DNA of 64,000 nt from Diplocloster modestus (GCF_019042245.1 NZ_JAHQCX010000022.1:24321-88320); one strand, 5' to 3'; positions 34,949 to 44,390 are shown, counted from the stretch's first letter. The notes: a model not told the origin generated them from the sequence alone. Program-made: numbers and translations.

Positions 34949-36301
34949 ATGAAAAAGCAGAGTAAATGGATGGCATTGTTACTGGTAACGTCGATGGCGG
35001 CTGCGTCTCTTATGGGATGCGGGGATAAAAGCGCTGGGGATGCGAATGGCAGTGCGCCGGGGAACGAAACAGAACCGAAGCAGGAAGCGTCCGCAGAACC
35101 CAAGGGGGAGAATCAGGATCAGCTGACACTGGTATGGCAGAGCTGGGATCCGATTTCCAAATACCAGCCTGTGATCGACGCCTATGAGGAGCAGAACCCG
35201 AATATCAAGATCGAGTATCAGCAGGTTTCCGACTATCTGACTAAGATCTTTACCGAAGCGGCTTCGGATGAACTGCCGGATCTGCTTGCCTGCCAGGTGG
35301 GCTACACACAGGAATTCGCGGATGCCGGTGTGCTGGAGGAGATCCGGGTGGAAGACCTGAAGGCGGACGCGGATTATGAGTTCGATGATTTCTGGGAAAC
35401 TACTCTGGATTACGCCATGTATGACGGCAAATATTATGGACTGCCTGTGGACGGCGGCAACTACGCATGGGTGTACAATAAGAAAATCTTTGACCAACTG
35501 GGGATTGAAGTGCCGGAAGAGGGATTTTCCTGGGATGAATTCGTGGAGGTCTCCAAACAGATCATGGATCAGAAAGATGAGGTTGGTGTAAACTACGCGA
35601 CCCTGGTCAATGATTACGGCTTAAAGACGATTCTTCCCTATATCTGGCAGAACGGATGTGAGTATCTGAACACGGATGGAACGGCCAGCCTGCTGGATGA
35701 CCAGAAGGCTATCGATGCCGTCCAGTATATCAAAGATCTGTATGAAGTACATAAAGTAATGCCCACCATGGAGAAACTGGATGAGGGATCGCTCCCGATC
35801 GTGGGAATGTTGAATTCCGGTTCCATCGCCATGGGACGTGTGGCCCTTTGGGAAGCGCTGAAACTGGAAGACAGTGAGAAACTGGACTGGCAGCTGATGC
35901 ATGCGCCTCACGGAAATGACGGAGCAAAGGGGGAAGTGCTGTATGTGAACACCCTGAGCGTGGCCAGCACATCGGAGCATAAAGAAGAAGCCATGGATTT
36001 CCTGAAATTCGTGACCAGCAAAGAGGGGCTTAAGGTTTTCCTGGAGAACACCAGTGACCCGCAGATATCTGTCAGAAAATCCCTGAAAGAGGTGTCTATC
36101 GCGCCGTTTGATGCTTCCAAGAACGCCGGAATCTTCGTGGACGCGCTGGAATACTGCAAATGGATGCCCAACATTTTGTCGGTCAACGATCAGATCACCG
36201 CGGTCGGACGCCAGTTAGACCGGATCTGGTATGACAATGAGCCGGTAGCGGATGTGATGAAGGATGCGGCAAAGGAAGTCAACGGGCTTCTTGTAAAATA
36301 A
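34949..36301 (+). CDS. ABC importer solute-binding lipoprotein (sugar type)
   Basis: This 450-residue protein is a family 1 extracellular solute-binding protein. It has a lipoprotein signal peptide with lipobox SLMGC (lipidated C24), an acidic linker, and a binding domain with the typical start LTLVWQSWDPISKYQPVIDAYEEQNP. Such proteins capture sugars, oligosaccharides or sugar derivatives outside the membrane and deliver them to the two permeases encoded next. AGGAGGAAAGG precedes the ATG. It is the first gene of an eight-gene operon and follows a leader of about 150 nt with a small TTGCCT/AGGCAA hairpin. No ATPase gene is present; a shared MsmK/UgpC-type ATPase encoded elsewhere would be needed. 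Confidence 0.92.
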   Translation: MKKQSKWMALLLVTSMAAASLMGCGDKSAGDANGSAPGNETEPKQEASAEPKGENQDQLTLVWQSWDPISKYQPVIDAYEEQNPNIKIEYQQVSDYLTKIFTEAASDELPDLLACQVGYTQEFADAGVLEEIRVEDLKADADYEFDDFWETTLDYAMYDGKYYGLPVDGGNYAWVYNKKIFDQLGIEVPEEGFSWDEFVEVSKQIMDQKDEVGVNYATLVNDYGLKTILPYIWQNGCEYLNTDGTASLLDDQKAIDAVQYIKDLYEVHKVMPTMEKLDEGSLPIVGMLNSGSIAMGRVALWEALKLEDSEKLDWQLMHAPHGNDGAKGEVLYVNTLSVASTSEHKEEAMDFLKFVTSKEGLKVFLENTSDPQISVRKSLKEVSIAPFDASKNAGIFVDALEYCKWMPNILSVNDQITAVGRQLDRIWYDNEPVADVMKDAAKEVNGLLVK

Positions 36302-36360
36302 ATATTCTTCGGTGAGGGAGAACGGAAGGAACCTTTTTTGTGGATTTTAGGAGGCGGAAA

Positions 36361-37245
36361 ATGAAGAAAAAATTTGGATCCAAACGGCAGCGGCTCTACA
36401 ATTCGTCCTGTGTGATTTTGTTTTTGCTGCCCAGTTTCCTGCTGCTTGCAGTGTTTGTATTTTGGCCGATGATCTATTCTATGGTGCTTGCATTCTTTGA
36501 GTGGAATCCACTGAAAGGGAAGGATTTTACAGGGCTTGAAAACTTCCGGACCCTGGTACAGGATGATCTCTGGTGGACGAGTCTTAAGAACACGGTCTAC
36601 TACATCATCCTGAATGTACCGCTCATAGTGGCGGCGGCCCTGGGCCTGGCCGAGATCGTCGTATCTGTGGGCAGGACCTCCAAACTGTTCCGGGGTATCT
36701 ATTTTGTACCCACGATGCTCTCTCTGGTGGCGACAGGGATCGTATGGAGCTATCTGTTAAATACCAACACCGGTGTGATCAACGGTCTGCTCAACCGGAT
36801 CGGCCTGCCGTCCGTCAAATGGTTTACCAGCGGAAAAGTGGCCATGCTGTCCATCGTGATCGTGACGGTCTGGAGATGGGCCGGATATTATATGGTGATG
36901 TTCGTGGCGGGGATGCTGGGGATATCGGAGCAGTATTATGAGGCTGCGGATCTGGAAGGGGCCGGCCGTTTTCAAAAATTCCGCTATATTACCCTTCCGC
37001 AGCTGAAGCCAATGATCTATTTTGTGGCGCTGATGAGCATCATCGGATCGTTCCAGGAATTTGACCTGTTTTATATGATTACTCTGGGCGGCCCCGGGAC
37101 AGCCACCTATGTGACCGGCTTTTATATGTGGCAGACGGCCTTTTCATCCATGAAGATGGGGTATGCCAGCGCCATGTCCGTGGTATTGTTTATCATTGTC
37201 CTTTCATTTACCGTGATCCAGAATAAAGTGACGCAGGCAGACTAG
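36361..37245 (+). CDS. ABC sugar permease, MalF/UgpA type
   Basis: This 294-residue inner-membrane protein has six hydrophobic helices and the EAA loop that contacts the ATPase (from E194: EAADLEGAGRFQKFRYITLP). N-terminal residues are basic (MKKKFGSKRQR). The ATG at 36361 was chosen behind AGGAGG. It pairs with the next gene to form the channel fed by the upstream lipoprotein. Confidence 0.93.
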   Translation: MKKKFGSKRQRLYNSSCVILFLLPSFLLLAVFVFWPMIYSMVLAFFEWNPLKGKDFTGLENFRTLVQDDLWWTSLKNTVYYIILNVPLIVAAALGLAEIVVSVGRTSKLFRGIYFVPTMLSLVATGIVWSYLLNTNTGVINGLLNRIGLPSVKWFTSGKVAMLSIVIVTVWRWAGYYMVMFVAGMLGISEQYYEAADLEGAGRFQKFRYITLPQLKPMIYFVALMSIIGSFQEFDLFYMITLGGPGTATYVTGFYMWQTAFSSMKMGYASAMSVVLFIIVLSFTVIQNKVTQAD

Positions 37246-37257
37246 GAGGGGAAGAAC

Positions 37258-38100
37258 ATGAGAACACAAAAAAGATCCAAAGGCATCCTGCTGACAGCGG
37301 TGGCGGTTCTGGCGGCGTTACTGGTCCTGGTACCCTTTCTGTGGGTTTTGTCCACGGCCCTTAAGCCGGACAATGAACTGTTTTTATTTCCGCCGCGCCT
37401 GCTTCCCGGGGAATTTGCCTGGAATAATTTTTCGGATGCCTGGCATCTGCTGGACTTCCCCAGGTATTTCTTTAATTCTTTTATGGTGACAGTGCCCACC
37501 GCGTTTTTTACCGTGGTGGTGTGCTCCCTGGCGGCCTATGCATTTACCCGGATGAATTTTAAGCTGCGCAATGCCATGTTCCTTTTGTATCTGTCCACGA
37601 TGATGATACCGCAGGTGGTCCGGCTGATTCCCTCCTTTATCATTGTGAAGAATCTGCATATGCTCAACAGCTATGCGGGAATGATACTGCCCCAGATCGC
37701 CTGGTCCATTCCGTTCGGTACGTTTCTGATCCGTCAGTTCTTTCTGGGTATTCCGAAGGAATTAGATGAGTCCGCCAGGATAGACGGGGCGGGGCATGTC
37801 CGGATCTTCCGGAGTATCCTTGTGCCGAATGCGGTTCCGGCCATGGTGACCCTGGCCACCTATATTTTCATCACCAGCTGGAACAATCTGATCTGGATGC
37901 TGGTGGTGGTGAGCAAGCAGGAAAAATTCACCATAACTCTGGGGCTGGCTACCATGACGGGGCCCAGCGTGGATTTCATACCACCCTGGAATGAGATTAT
38001 GGCGGCGACCCTGATCAGCATTCTGCCGGTATTTATCCTGTATCTGTTTTTCCAGAAATATTTTATCCAGTCGGTGGCCATGTCAGGGATCAAGGAGTAA
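37258..38100 (+). CDS. ABC sugar permease, MalG/UgpE type
   Basis: This 280-residue permease has six helices and an EAA-type loop at about E171 (ESARIDGAGHVRIFRSILVP). It completes the heterodimeric channel with the previous gene, 12 bp upstream, and ends in VAMSGIKE, common in this family. GGAGGGG precedes the ATG. The next gene, a dehydrogenase, begins 4 bp after its stop, tying transport to catabolism. Confidence 0.93.
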   Translation: MRTQKRSKGILLTAVAVLAALLVLVPFLWVLSTALKPDNELFLFPPRLLPGEFAWNNFSDAWHLLDFPRYFFNSFMVTVPTAFFTVVVCSLAAYAFTRMNFKLRNAMFLLYLSTMMIPQVVRLIPSFIIVKNLHMLNSYAGMILPQIAWSIPFGTFLIRQFFLGIPKELDESARIDGAGHVRIFRSILVPNAVPAMVTLATYIFITSWNNLIWMLVVVSKQEKFTITLGLATMTGPSVDFIPPWNEIMAATLISILPVFILYLFFQKYFIQSVAMSGIKE

Positions 38101-38104
38101 TGGA

Positions 38105-39133
38105 ATGAGAGGATTAATCGTAACGAAAGAACAGGAAGTAAGACTTGTGGACGATATCCCCATGCCGAAGATCGGGGAATATGAAGCGCTGGTAAAGATG
38201 AGCTGCTGCATGATCTGCAACGGTACGGACCGGGAGATCATACAGGGAAAGCTTGCCGAGGCACGGGAGTATCCGCTGGTACTCGGACATGAGGGGGCCG
38301 GATACGTCATAAGAACCGGCGGCCGGGTCAGGAACTTCCGGCCCGGGGACCTGGTGGTCCGCCCGTGTCTAAAGGACGCGGGGAAATACAGAAGCGCCTG
38401 GGGCGGATTTGCGGAATACGGGATAGTGTTGGACTATGAAGCGCTGCGGGAGGACGGGAAAAGACAGCCGGATGATCTGTGCGGACTTACCCAGCAGGTC
38501 GTGCCCCCGGGAATCAGACCCGAACAGGCGTCCCTGATGATTACTTTAAAAGAGACCTTAAGCGCGGTGAGAAGGATCGGCCTCACGGCGAAGGACCGCG
38601 TCCTGATCGTGGGGGATGGCCCGGTGGGGCTTTGTATGTTATATAACTGCCTGCTGTCGGGGATCCGAAGTGTAAGCGTCCTGGGTAACCGCACACAGAA
38701 TCTGAGGCGTGCCCGGCAGATCGGGGCTGCGGACTGTTATGATAACCGGGATGAGGGAGAGCACAGAAGACTGGCGGCGGACTGGTCGGGCAGGCTTACC
38801 TGCTATATTGACACGGTGGGAAACCAGGCGACGATACAGCGGGGAATGCGCCTGACAGGAGAGGACGGTACGGTTGCGGTATACGGTCTGGGCAGCGAAG
38901 ACTGTCTCACACTGGACATGAGCGGGATAAGGAATCGGAAGCTCCAGTTCGTGCAGTGGCCGATCAATGAGGAAGAGAGAAAGACACACGCGTTCATAGC
39001 GGATGCGATATTATCGGGAAAAATAAATACCGATCTTCTGATCACCCACGTTCTGCCGATCGGTGATTTTGAGAAAGGTTTTGATGCGATCCAAAAGAAA
39101 GAGGCCGTCAAGGTCGCACTGACCTTCCCGTGA
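38105..39133 (+). CDS. MDR-superfamily zinc-type dehydrogenase
   Basis: This 342-residue oxidoreductase belongs to the medium-chain dehydrogenase/reductase family. The catalytic zinc site is suggested by C38 in CNGTD and H62-E63 in LGHEGAGYV. The NAD(P)-binding loop reads VLIVGDGPVGLCML. The four-cysteine structural zinc lobe of classical alcohol dehydrogenases is missing. Relatives oxidise polyols or reduce aldehydes and ketones. It sits between the permeases and a glycyl radical enzyme, so it probably oxidises the incoming substrate or reduces the product of the radical reaction. Specificity cannot be read from sequence. Confidence 0.85.
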   Translation: MRGLIVTKEQEVRLVDDIPMPKIGEYEALVKMSCCMICNGTDREIIQGKLAEAREYPLVLGHEGAGYVIRTGGRVRNFRPGDLVVRPCLKDAGKYRSAWGGFAEYGIVLDYEALREDGKRQPDDLCGLTQQVVPPGIRPEQASLMITLKETLSAVRRIGLTAKDRVLIVGDGPVGLCMLYNCLLSGIRSVSVLGNRTQNLRRARQIGAADCYDNRDEGEHRRLAADWSGRLTCYIDTVGNQATIQRGMRLTGEDGTVAVYGLGSEDCLTLDMSGIRNRKLQFVQWPINEEERKTHAFIADAILSGKINTDLLITHVLPIGDFEKGFDAIQKKEAVKVALTFP

Positions 39134-39166
39134 GTTCGGATGTAGAAAAAAGGAGTGAGAGAGCCA

Positions 39167-41410
39167 ATGGCATCAGATTTTGCAACACACCGGGAGGCCA
39201 TTTTAGAGGAATACGAGGAATATTATCGGGATTGCCCCTATGATGTCACGCCGGTAAAAGAGATTCTGGATCAGTGGTATGAGGAGGCAAAAGACCGGAC
39301 CCCCTATGAGAAAAAAGCGCTCGTCTACCGGGCGGCGGCACAGCTGTGCGAGATCCGGATCTTCCGGCAGTCCCCCTTTTTCTTCGAGGTGAAGACAGGA
39401 CGAATCCGCAACAGCAGCCAGAACGGATTCCCGCCGGGCCCCGGCCTGGAGGGCTGGTATATGGAAAAACAGATGCGCTATGCCGAAGAGTTCCAGGAAT
39501 GGATCAGGCCCTATCGGGAGCGCGACCTGATCTGGGGGGATGTTTTTTCCGATCTGGCGCATCACAGCGTCGGCTATGACAATCTGCTGGCGAAAGGCTT
39601 AAAAGGATTCGTTCAGAAAGCCCGGGAACAGATGGTAAAGCAGCCGTCTCACGCGGCTCTTGGTTTTTACCGGAGTGTGATCGAGGGCTGTGAAGCGCTG
39701 CGGCAGATCGCGGGACGTTTTTCCACGCTGGCTGGGGAGCTGCTTGCCAGCGAGCAGGACCAAGAGCTGCGGGACAATCTGTCGATGATGCGGGAGGCGG
39801 CGAAGCGGGTACCCTGGGAACCGGCGGAAAGTTTCTATGAAGCGCTGTGCGTTATCCTGTTCTTCAAAGAGATGATGACCGGCCTGGAAGGGGTGGCGGT
39901 GGCGGTTCTGGGACATCTGGACCGGCTTCTGGAACCCTATTATATACGGGACTGTGAGCGGGGAGAGCTTGACTATGAGAAGGCGAAGAACCTGATGGCC
40001 CATTTTTTGATCCATACGGACGCCAGATGGGACCTGACGGGAGACGAGTTCGCCTCCACCAACAACAGTCTGACCATCGGCGGCTGCGATCAGGAGGGAA
40101 ATGTGATATACAATGACGTTACCCGCATGATCCTGGAAGTCTATGATGAATACGAGCTGGTCAATCCCAAGATTCAGGCCAGAATTAGCAGCCGTCATCC
40201 GGAAGAATATTTTTCCCGCACGGCCGCCATGATCGCCCGAGGGAAAAATGTATTTTCCTTCTTAAACGACGACGTCATCATAGCGTCCAATGTCAGGATG
40301 GGAAAAGACTTAAAAGACGCCAGACTGTACTCGGCGGGGGGATGCCAGGAACCGGTGCTGGATAACACAGAGCTTAACTGCCGGGCGTTCCTGTATCTGA
40401 GCCTGCCCCAGCTGGTCAATTCCTTTTTCGACGATTCCCTGAACTTGTTCTTTGAACGGGAGGATACGGGGTATGAGAAACCGCAGCATCTGGAAACCTT
40501 TGAGGAATTTTATGAAAATTATATCGCCAAATTAAAAAGTATCTATAAACGGCTGGTGGAGGTGTTGAACCATTACGGGGCATTTATGCGGGAATTCGAT
40601 CCCTGCCCGCTCTTGTCCGCCACGCTGACCGGCTGCCTTGAAAAAGGGATCGACATGACCGAGGGCGGCGCTATTTATAATCCGACCAGCATGCCTTTAG
40701 TGGGAATCGGCACAGCCATCAATTCCCTGCTGGCCATCAAAGAGGCGGTCTATGACAAGCACATGCTGAGTCTTAAGGAGCTGGGCGCATTATTACAGAG
40801 TAATTTTGAGGCGGACCCCAGAATGCGGGAATATCTGCTGAACCGCTGTCCGAAATACGGCATGGATACACCTGAGGTGAATGCGTTCGCCGGCAGAATC
40901 TTCCACGATCTGGCCACAGCTACTTCCGGGCCCGTTAACAACCGGGGCGGCCGTTATGAGGCTTCTCTGTTTGTGTTCTATCTCTTTGACTGGATGAAAG
41001 AGCAGGCGGGAGCCACCAGCGACGGGCGGCTGGCCGGAACGGCTCTGTCCCGGGGAATGAATCCGACGGATATAAGCGGTATCTCTAATACGGCCAACAT
41101 TCTGCATACGTTAAAAAAGATCGATATGACGGATTATCCGGGAGCGGGCGTCCTATATCTGGAGATGCCCCTGATGAAATCAGAACCCGGTACATCCTAT
41201 TTGGCCCGGACCATGAAAGCTTTCCTGGACGCGGGCGGCAGCGCTCTGGACCTGAACCTTCTGGATCCGCAGGTATTAAAGAAGGCCCGGGAGAATCCGG
41301 ATGCCTATAAAAATATCGTAGTCCGCGTCTGTGGATTCAGCGCTTATTTTACCTCACTGGATACCCATATCCAGGATGAAATTATCGGAAGGACGTTTGT
41401 CAATGGATGA
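39167..41410 (+). CDS. Glycyl radical enzyme with GCQE active site
   Basis: This 747-residue enzyme belongs to the pyruvate formate-lyase/glycerol dehydratase superfamily. The radical-bearing glycine is G723 in RVCGFSAYF. The thiyl-radical cysteine is C393 in SAGGCQEP, with E395 two residues later. The C-x-E pattern is shared by dehydratases and C-N or C-S lyases (GCVE) and not by PFL (two adjacent cysteines), so an eliminase is expected. The Q in place of V and the length, shorter than the usual 780-850, set it apart from the characterised groups I know. The ATG at 39167 is preferred to a GTG 12 bp earlier, which abuts the ribosome site. Its activase overlaps the 3' end. No microcompartment genes are present. 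The substrate is unknown. Confidence 0.9.
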   Translation: MASDFATHREAILEEYEEYYRDCPYDVTPVKEILDQWYEEAKDRTPYEKKALVYRAAAQLCEIRIFRQSPFFFEVKTGRIRNSSQNGFPPGPGLEGWYMEKQMRYAEEFQEWIRPYRERDLIWGDVFSDLAHHSVGYDNLLAKGLKGFVQKAREQMVKQPSHAALGFYRSVIEGCEALRQIAGRFSTLAGELLASEQDQELRDNLSMMREAAKRVPWEPAESFYEALCVILFFKEMMTGLEGVAVAVLGHLDRLLEPYYIRDCERGELDYEKAKNLMAHFLIHTDARWDLTGDEFASTNNSLTIGGCDQEGNVIYNDVTRMILEVYDEYELVNPKIQARISSRHPEEYFSRTAAMIARGKNVFSFLNDDVIIASNVRMGKDLKDARLYSAGGCQEPVLDNTELNCRAFLYLSLPQLVNSFFDDSLNLFFEREDTGYEKPQHLETFEEFYENYIAKLKSIYKRLVEVLNHYGAFMREFDPCPLLSATLTGCLEKGIDMTEGGAIYNPTSMPLVGIGTAINSLLAIKEAVYDKHMLSLKELGALLQSNFEADPRMREYLLNRCPKYGMDTPEVNAFAGRIFHDLATATSGPVNNRGGRYEASLFVFYLFDWMKEQAGATSDGRLAGTALSRGMNPTDISGISNTANILHTLKKIDMTDYPGAGVLYLEMPLMKSEPGTSYLARTMKAFLDAGGSALDLNLLDPQVLKKARENPDAYKNIVVRVCGFSAYFTSLDTHIQDEIIGRTFVNG

Positions 41411-42299
41411 TAGCCTGTTCATCACACAAATACAGCGGTACAGTCTGCACGACGGCCCCGGCATCCGGACGACCGTGTTTTTAAAGGGATGTAATCTGTC
41501 CTGCCGGTGGTGTCATAACCCGGAGACACAAAAAAGCGGGCCCCAGATCCAGTACCTCCCGAAGCGCTGCATACAATGCGGCGCCTGCCTGCAGGCCTGT
41601 CCGGAGAAGGCGCTGTACATAGAGGAAGGGCACATAAAAAGGAATGCCGGAAAATGTGCGGTCTGCGGCGCCTGCGCGAAGGTCTGCTACCCGGACGCCA
41701 CGAAAGTCATCGGGGAGAAACTTGCGCTGCCCGCCCTTATGGAAACCCTGGAGGCGGACCGGGATTTATATGAGGATGGCGGGGGCGTTACCTTCTCAGG
41801 CGGTGAACCGATGCTGCAGGCCGGCGTGCTCAGCCGTTTTCTTCCCAAGATCAGGGAGGCGGGGATACCGGTAACCGTGGATACCGCCGGCTGTGTCCCT
41901 TTCGATTGGTTTGAACTTCTGCTGCCGGAGGTGGATCTGTTCTTATACGACATCAAGATGACGGATCCCCTTAAGCATAAAGATTTTACCGGGGTATCGA
42001 ACGAGCTGATATTGGATAATGCGGCCAGGCTCAGCCGGGCCGGGAGCAGGCTCTGGATCCGTACTCCGCTGATGCACGGGGTCAATGACACGGAGGAGGA
42101 CTTAAATGGGCTTCACCGTTTCCTGGAAGGTTTATCCGGGGTGGAGCGGCTGGATCTGCTGCCCTATCACGCCTATGGAAATTATAAGGCGGAGGGGATC
42201 GGACTGCCTTCCCGGACATTTCAGACGCCTTCGGATGAACAGATGAGACGGATTCAGGAATATTTTTCAGATATCGCGGATGCAGTATCTATTATGTAA
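41403..42299 (+). CDS. Glycyl radical enzyme activase (radical SAM)
   Basis: This 298-residue radical SAM protein installs the glycyl radical on the enzyme encoded just upstream. The 4Fe-4S/SAM motif is C30-x3-C34-x2-C37 in GCNLSCRWCHNPE. A ferredoxin insert has two further clusters: C56, C59, C62, C66 and C85, C88, C91, C95. This is typical of activases of glycerol-dehydratase-like enzymes and absent from PFL activase. The GGE motif (FSGGEPMLQ) contacts SAM. The ATG at 41403 overlaps the glycyl radical enzyme gene by 8 bp, so translation is coupled. Confidence 0.94.
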   Translation: MDDSLFITQIQRYSLHDGPGIRTTVFLKGCNLSCRWCHNPETQKSGPQIQYLPKRCIQCGACLQACPEKALYIEEGHIKRNAGKCAVCGACAKVCYPDATKVIGEKLALPALMETLEADRDLYEDGGGVTFSGGEPMLQAGVLSRFLPKIREAGIPVTVDTAGCVPFDWFELLLPEVDLFLYDIKMTDPLKHKDFTGVSNELILDNAARLSRAGSRLWIRTPLMHGVNDTEEDLNGLHRFLEGLSGVERLDLLPYHAYGNYKAEGIGLPSRTFQTPSDEQMRRIQEYFSDIADAVSIM

Positions 42300-42341
42300 G
42301 ATTTCCGCGATACGAGCAGAGCACTATAAGGAGGGACACTT

Positions 42342-43340
42342 TTGTTACGACATGAAGGAAATCATCTGGGGGATACCTGGTACTATGTAGAGGGGGATAT
42401 CTGCCATTGTTATTACCTCACCTGCCCAGAGTCCGTGCCGCGTCATACGGATTGGGAGATCGCCCACGCCACCAGCAGGGACATGATTCACTGGGAGCTG
42501 CAGGGTACGGTGTTGAGAAAGGGGGACGCCGGGGAATGGGATGCCAACGGGATATCCACCGGTTCGGTGATCCGGTATAAGGGAAGCTACTGGATGGCTT
42601 ATACCGGGCAGTGGAACGGCCCTGTAGGAATGGTGGGTCTGGCCTCCTCAAAAGACCTGCATCACTGGGAAAAATGCAGCTATAATCCGGTTACCAGTCC
42701 GGATGATCATTATTATGCCATGAACGGCGCCGGCATCAGGACTTTCTCCCACTGGAGGGACCCCTATCTGTTTACAGACGGGGAATACGCCTATCATCTG
42801 ACCTGCGCCACAAGAAAGGGCGGGAGGCCGGATGCCTGCGGCACTGCGGGGCTGGCCAGATCCCGTGACATGGAACACTGGGAGCTGCAAAGGCCTTTGG
42901 AGATCGAGGCGGTATGTCAGGAGATGGAGTGTCCCCAGATTCATCTGATGGACGGACATTATGTGCTGCTATTTTCCTGCTATGGCCTGCTTTTCTCGGA
43001 CGAGTATGTGAGAAAATACGGACGCATGCTGCGGCAGACCAGCTATTACATGATCAGCGATTCCATGTTCGGCCCCTACCGGTTCTGCAGGGAGTGGAAG
43101 CTGCTGCCGGATGATTTTGACGATCCGGACCGCAACGCGCAGTATGCCAACCAGCTGGTGGAAAAGGACGGCAGATGGTACCTGCTGGGGACAGTCTGGT
43201 CCGAACAGGGCGACTATATACCGGACCCATTGGTTTATGAAATGAAGAACGGCGCCCTAAGGCTTATAGATGAACGGGAAAACGCATCCGGCAGAAACTA
43301 TTTGGAAAAGATGGAAGATGTTGGTATAATAACAGTATAA
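42342..43340 (+). CDS. Cytoplasmic GH32/GH43-like beta-propeller glycosidase
   Basis: This 332-residue protein has the five-bladed propeller pattern of the GH32/GH43/GH68 superfamily. Blade repeats read 'A.S.D..HWE' (HATSRDMIHWEL, LASSKDLHHWEK, LARSRDMEHWEL). Candidate catalytic residues are D11 in LGDTWYY (position of the nucleophile), R139-D140-P141 in HWRDPYLF (transition-state stabiliser) and E196-C197-P198 in MECPQI (acid/base), all as in GH32. No signal peptide or second domain is present, so it would act on an imported substrate. It starts with TTG at 42342 behind AAGGAGGG. It probably cleaves a glycosidic bond in the compound brought in by the ABC importer. Confidence 0.75.
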   Translation: MLRHEGNHLGDTWYYVEGDICHCYYLTCPESVPRHTDWEIAHATSRDMIHWELQGTVLRKGDAGEWDANGISTGSVIRYKGSYWMAYTGQWNGPVGMVGLASSKDLHHWEKCSYNPVTSPDDHYYAMNGAGIRTFSHWRDPYLFTDGEYAYHLTCATRKGGRPDACGTAGLARSRDMEHWELQRPLEIEAVCQEMECPQIHLMDGHYVLLFSCYGLLFSDEYVRKYGRMLRQTSYYMISDSMFGPYRFCREWKLLPDDFDDPDRNAQYANQLVEKDGRWYLLGTVWSEQGDYIPDPLVYEMKNGALRLIDERENASGRNYLEKMEDVGIITV

Positions 43341-43366
43341 TTTCTATCAGCAAAGGAGAATCAGAT

Positions 43367-44347
43367 ATGGCTGGAATTAAAGATGTGGCGCAGCTGGCCG
43401 GTGTTTCCGTCTCAACTGTTTCGCGGGTATTAAATAAAAGAGGTTATATCTCAAAAGAAACCTACGAGAAAGTATATCAGGCGATCGATCAGCTGGACTA
43501 TCAGCCGAACCAGCTGGCCAGAAATCTGTACAACCGCCGCACTTATTTCATCGGCCTGCTGATTCCGGATGTTTCCCATCCCTTCTTTGCGGAGGTGGCA
43601 AAACGCGTCGAGCTGCTGTTATATCAGCATGGGTACAAGCTGCTGCTGTGCAACACGAAGGAAAAGGCCAACCGGGAGCATGATTATCTCAACATGCTGC
43701 GGCAAAACAAGGTAGACGGTATTATTATCGGAACACACATGTTAAAGACCAGTGAGTATGAGAAGATCAGCCTGCCGGTGGTGGCCATCGACATGTCGCT
43801 GGGAGAGCAGATTCCCACCATCAGTTCAGATCATGAGAAGGGCGGCAGGCTGGCGGCCATGGAATTCGTGCGCAACGGCTGCAAGTGCGTGCTGAATATC
43901 GGAGGCAACACGGACGTCAAGACTCCGGCGCTGGTCAGAAACCGGGTATTTCAGGAACTCCTGGAAAAGCACAACATCCGGTGTATCAATTATGAACTGA
44001 AGGAAAATGAGTTTCAAAGAGGGGAATATTATCAGATTATCAACTCTTTGTTCGACCGCTATCCGGAAATAGACGGAGCCTTCTCTACCGATGTGGTGGT
44101 GGTCTACGCGGTGAAATGCGCGCTGGAACGGGGCCTTAAGGTGCCGGAACAGTTCAAGGCAGTGGGCTATGACGGAGTAGATATCGCAAAAATGTTCCAT
44201 CCAACCTTAACGTATGTGGCACAGCCCTTTGATCTGCTGGCAATGAATCTGGTGGACACCCTGATCCGCAAAATCGACGGGGAGGAGATTACTGAAAATC
44301 TGATCCTCCCTGATGTGGAGCTTGTCAGGGGGGGGACTACGTATTAG
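43367..44347 (+). CDS. LacI-family transcriptional regulator
   Basis: This 326-residue regulator has the LacI helix-turn-helix and hinge helix at the N-terminus (IKDVAQLAGVSVSTVSRVLN, about residues 4-23) and a periplasmic-binding-protein-like effector domain. As the last gene of the operon it most likely represses it by binding the two AACCGGTT operators at 34754 and 34809. The core AACCGGTT is of the usual LacI-family kind with a central CG step. A hairpin with T residues follows. The effector is presumably the substrate or an intermediate of the pathway. Confidence 0.93.
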   Translation: MAGIKDVAQLAGVSVSTVSRVLNKRGYISKETYEKVYQAIDQLDYQPNQLARNLYNRRTYFIGLLIPDVSHPFFAEVAKRVELLLYQHGYKLLLCNTKEKANREHDYLNMLRQNKVDGIIIGTHMLKTSEYEKISLPVVAIDMSLGEQIPTISSDHEKGGRLAAMEFVRNGCKCVLNIGGNTDVKTPALVRNRVFQELLEKHNIRCINYELKENEFQRGEYYQIINSLFDRYPEIDGAFSTDVVVVYAVKCALERGLKVPEQFKAVGYDGVDIAKMFHPTLTYVAQPFDLLAMNLVDTLIRKIDGEEITENLILPDVELVRGGTTY

Positions 44348-44390
44348 GGAAGTGGAGCGTACTGCATTGATTCAGCGATATCCAGGAGAG

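Noticed and set aside
34949..44347. Bacterial microcompartment locus
   Set aside because: Glycyl radical enzymes are often encapsulated, but no shell protein, aldehyde dehydrogenase or phosphotransacylase gene is present and the enzyme has no obvious encapsulation peptide.
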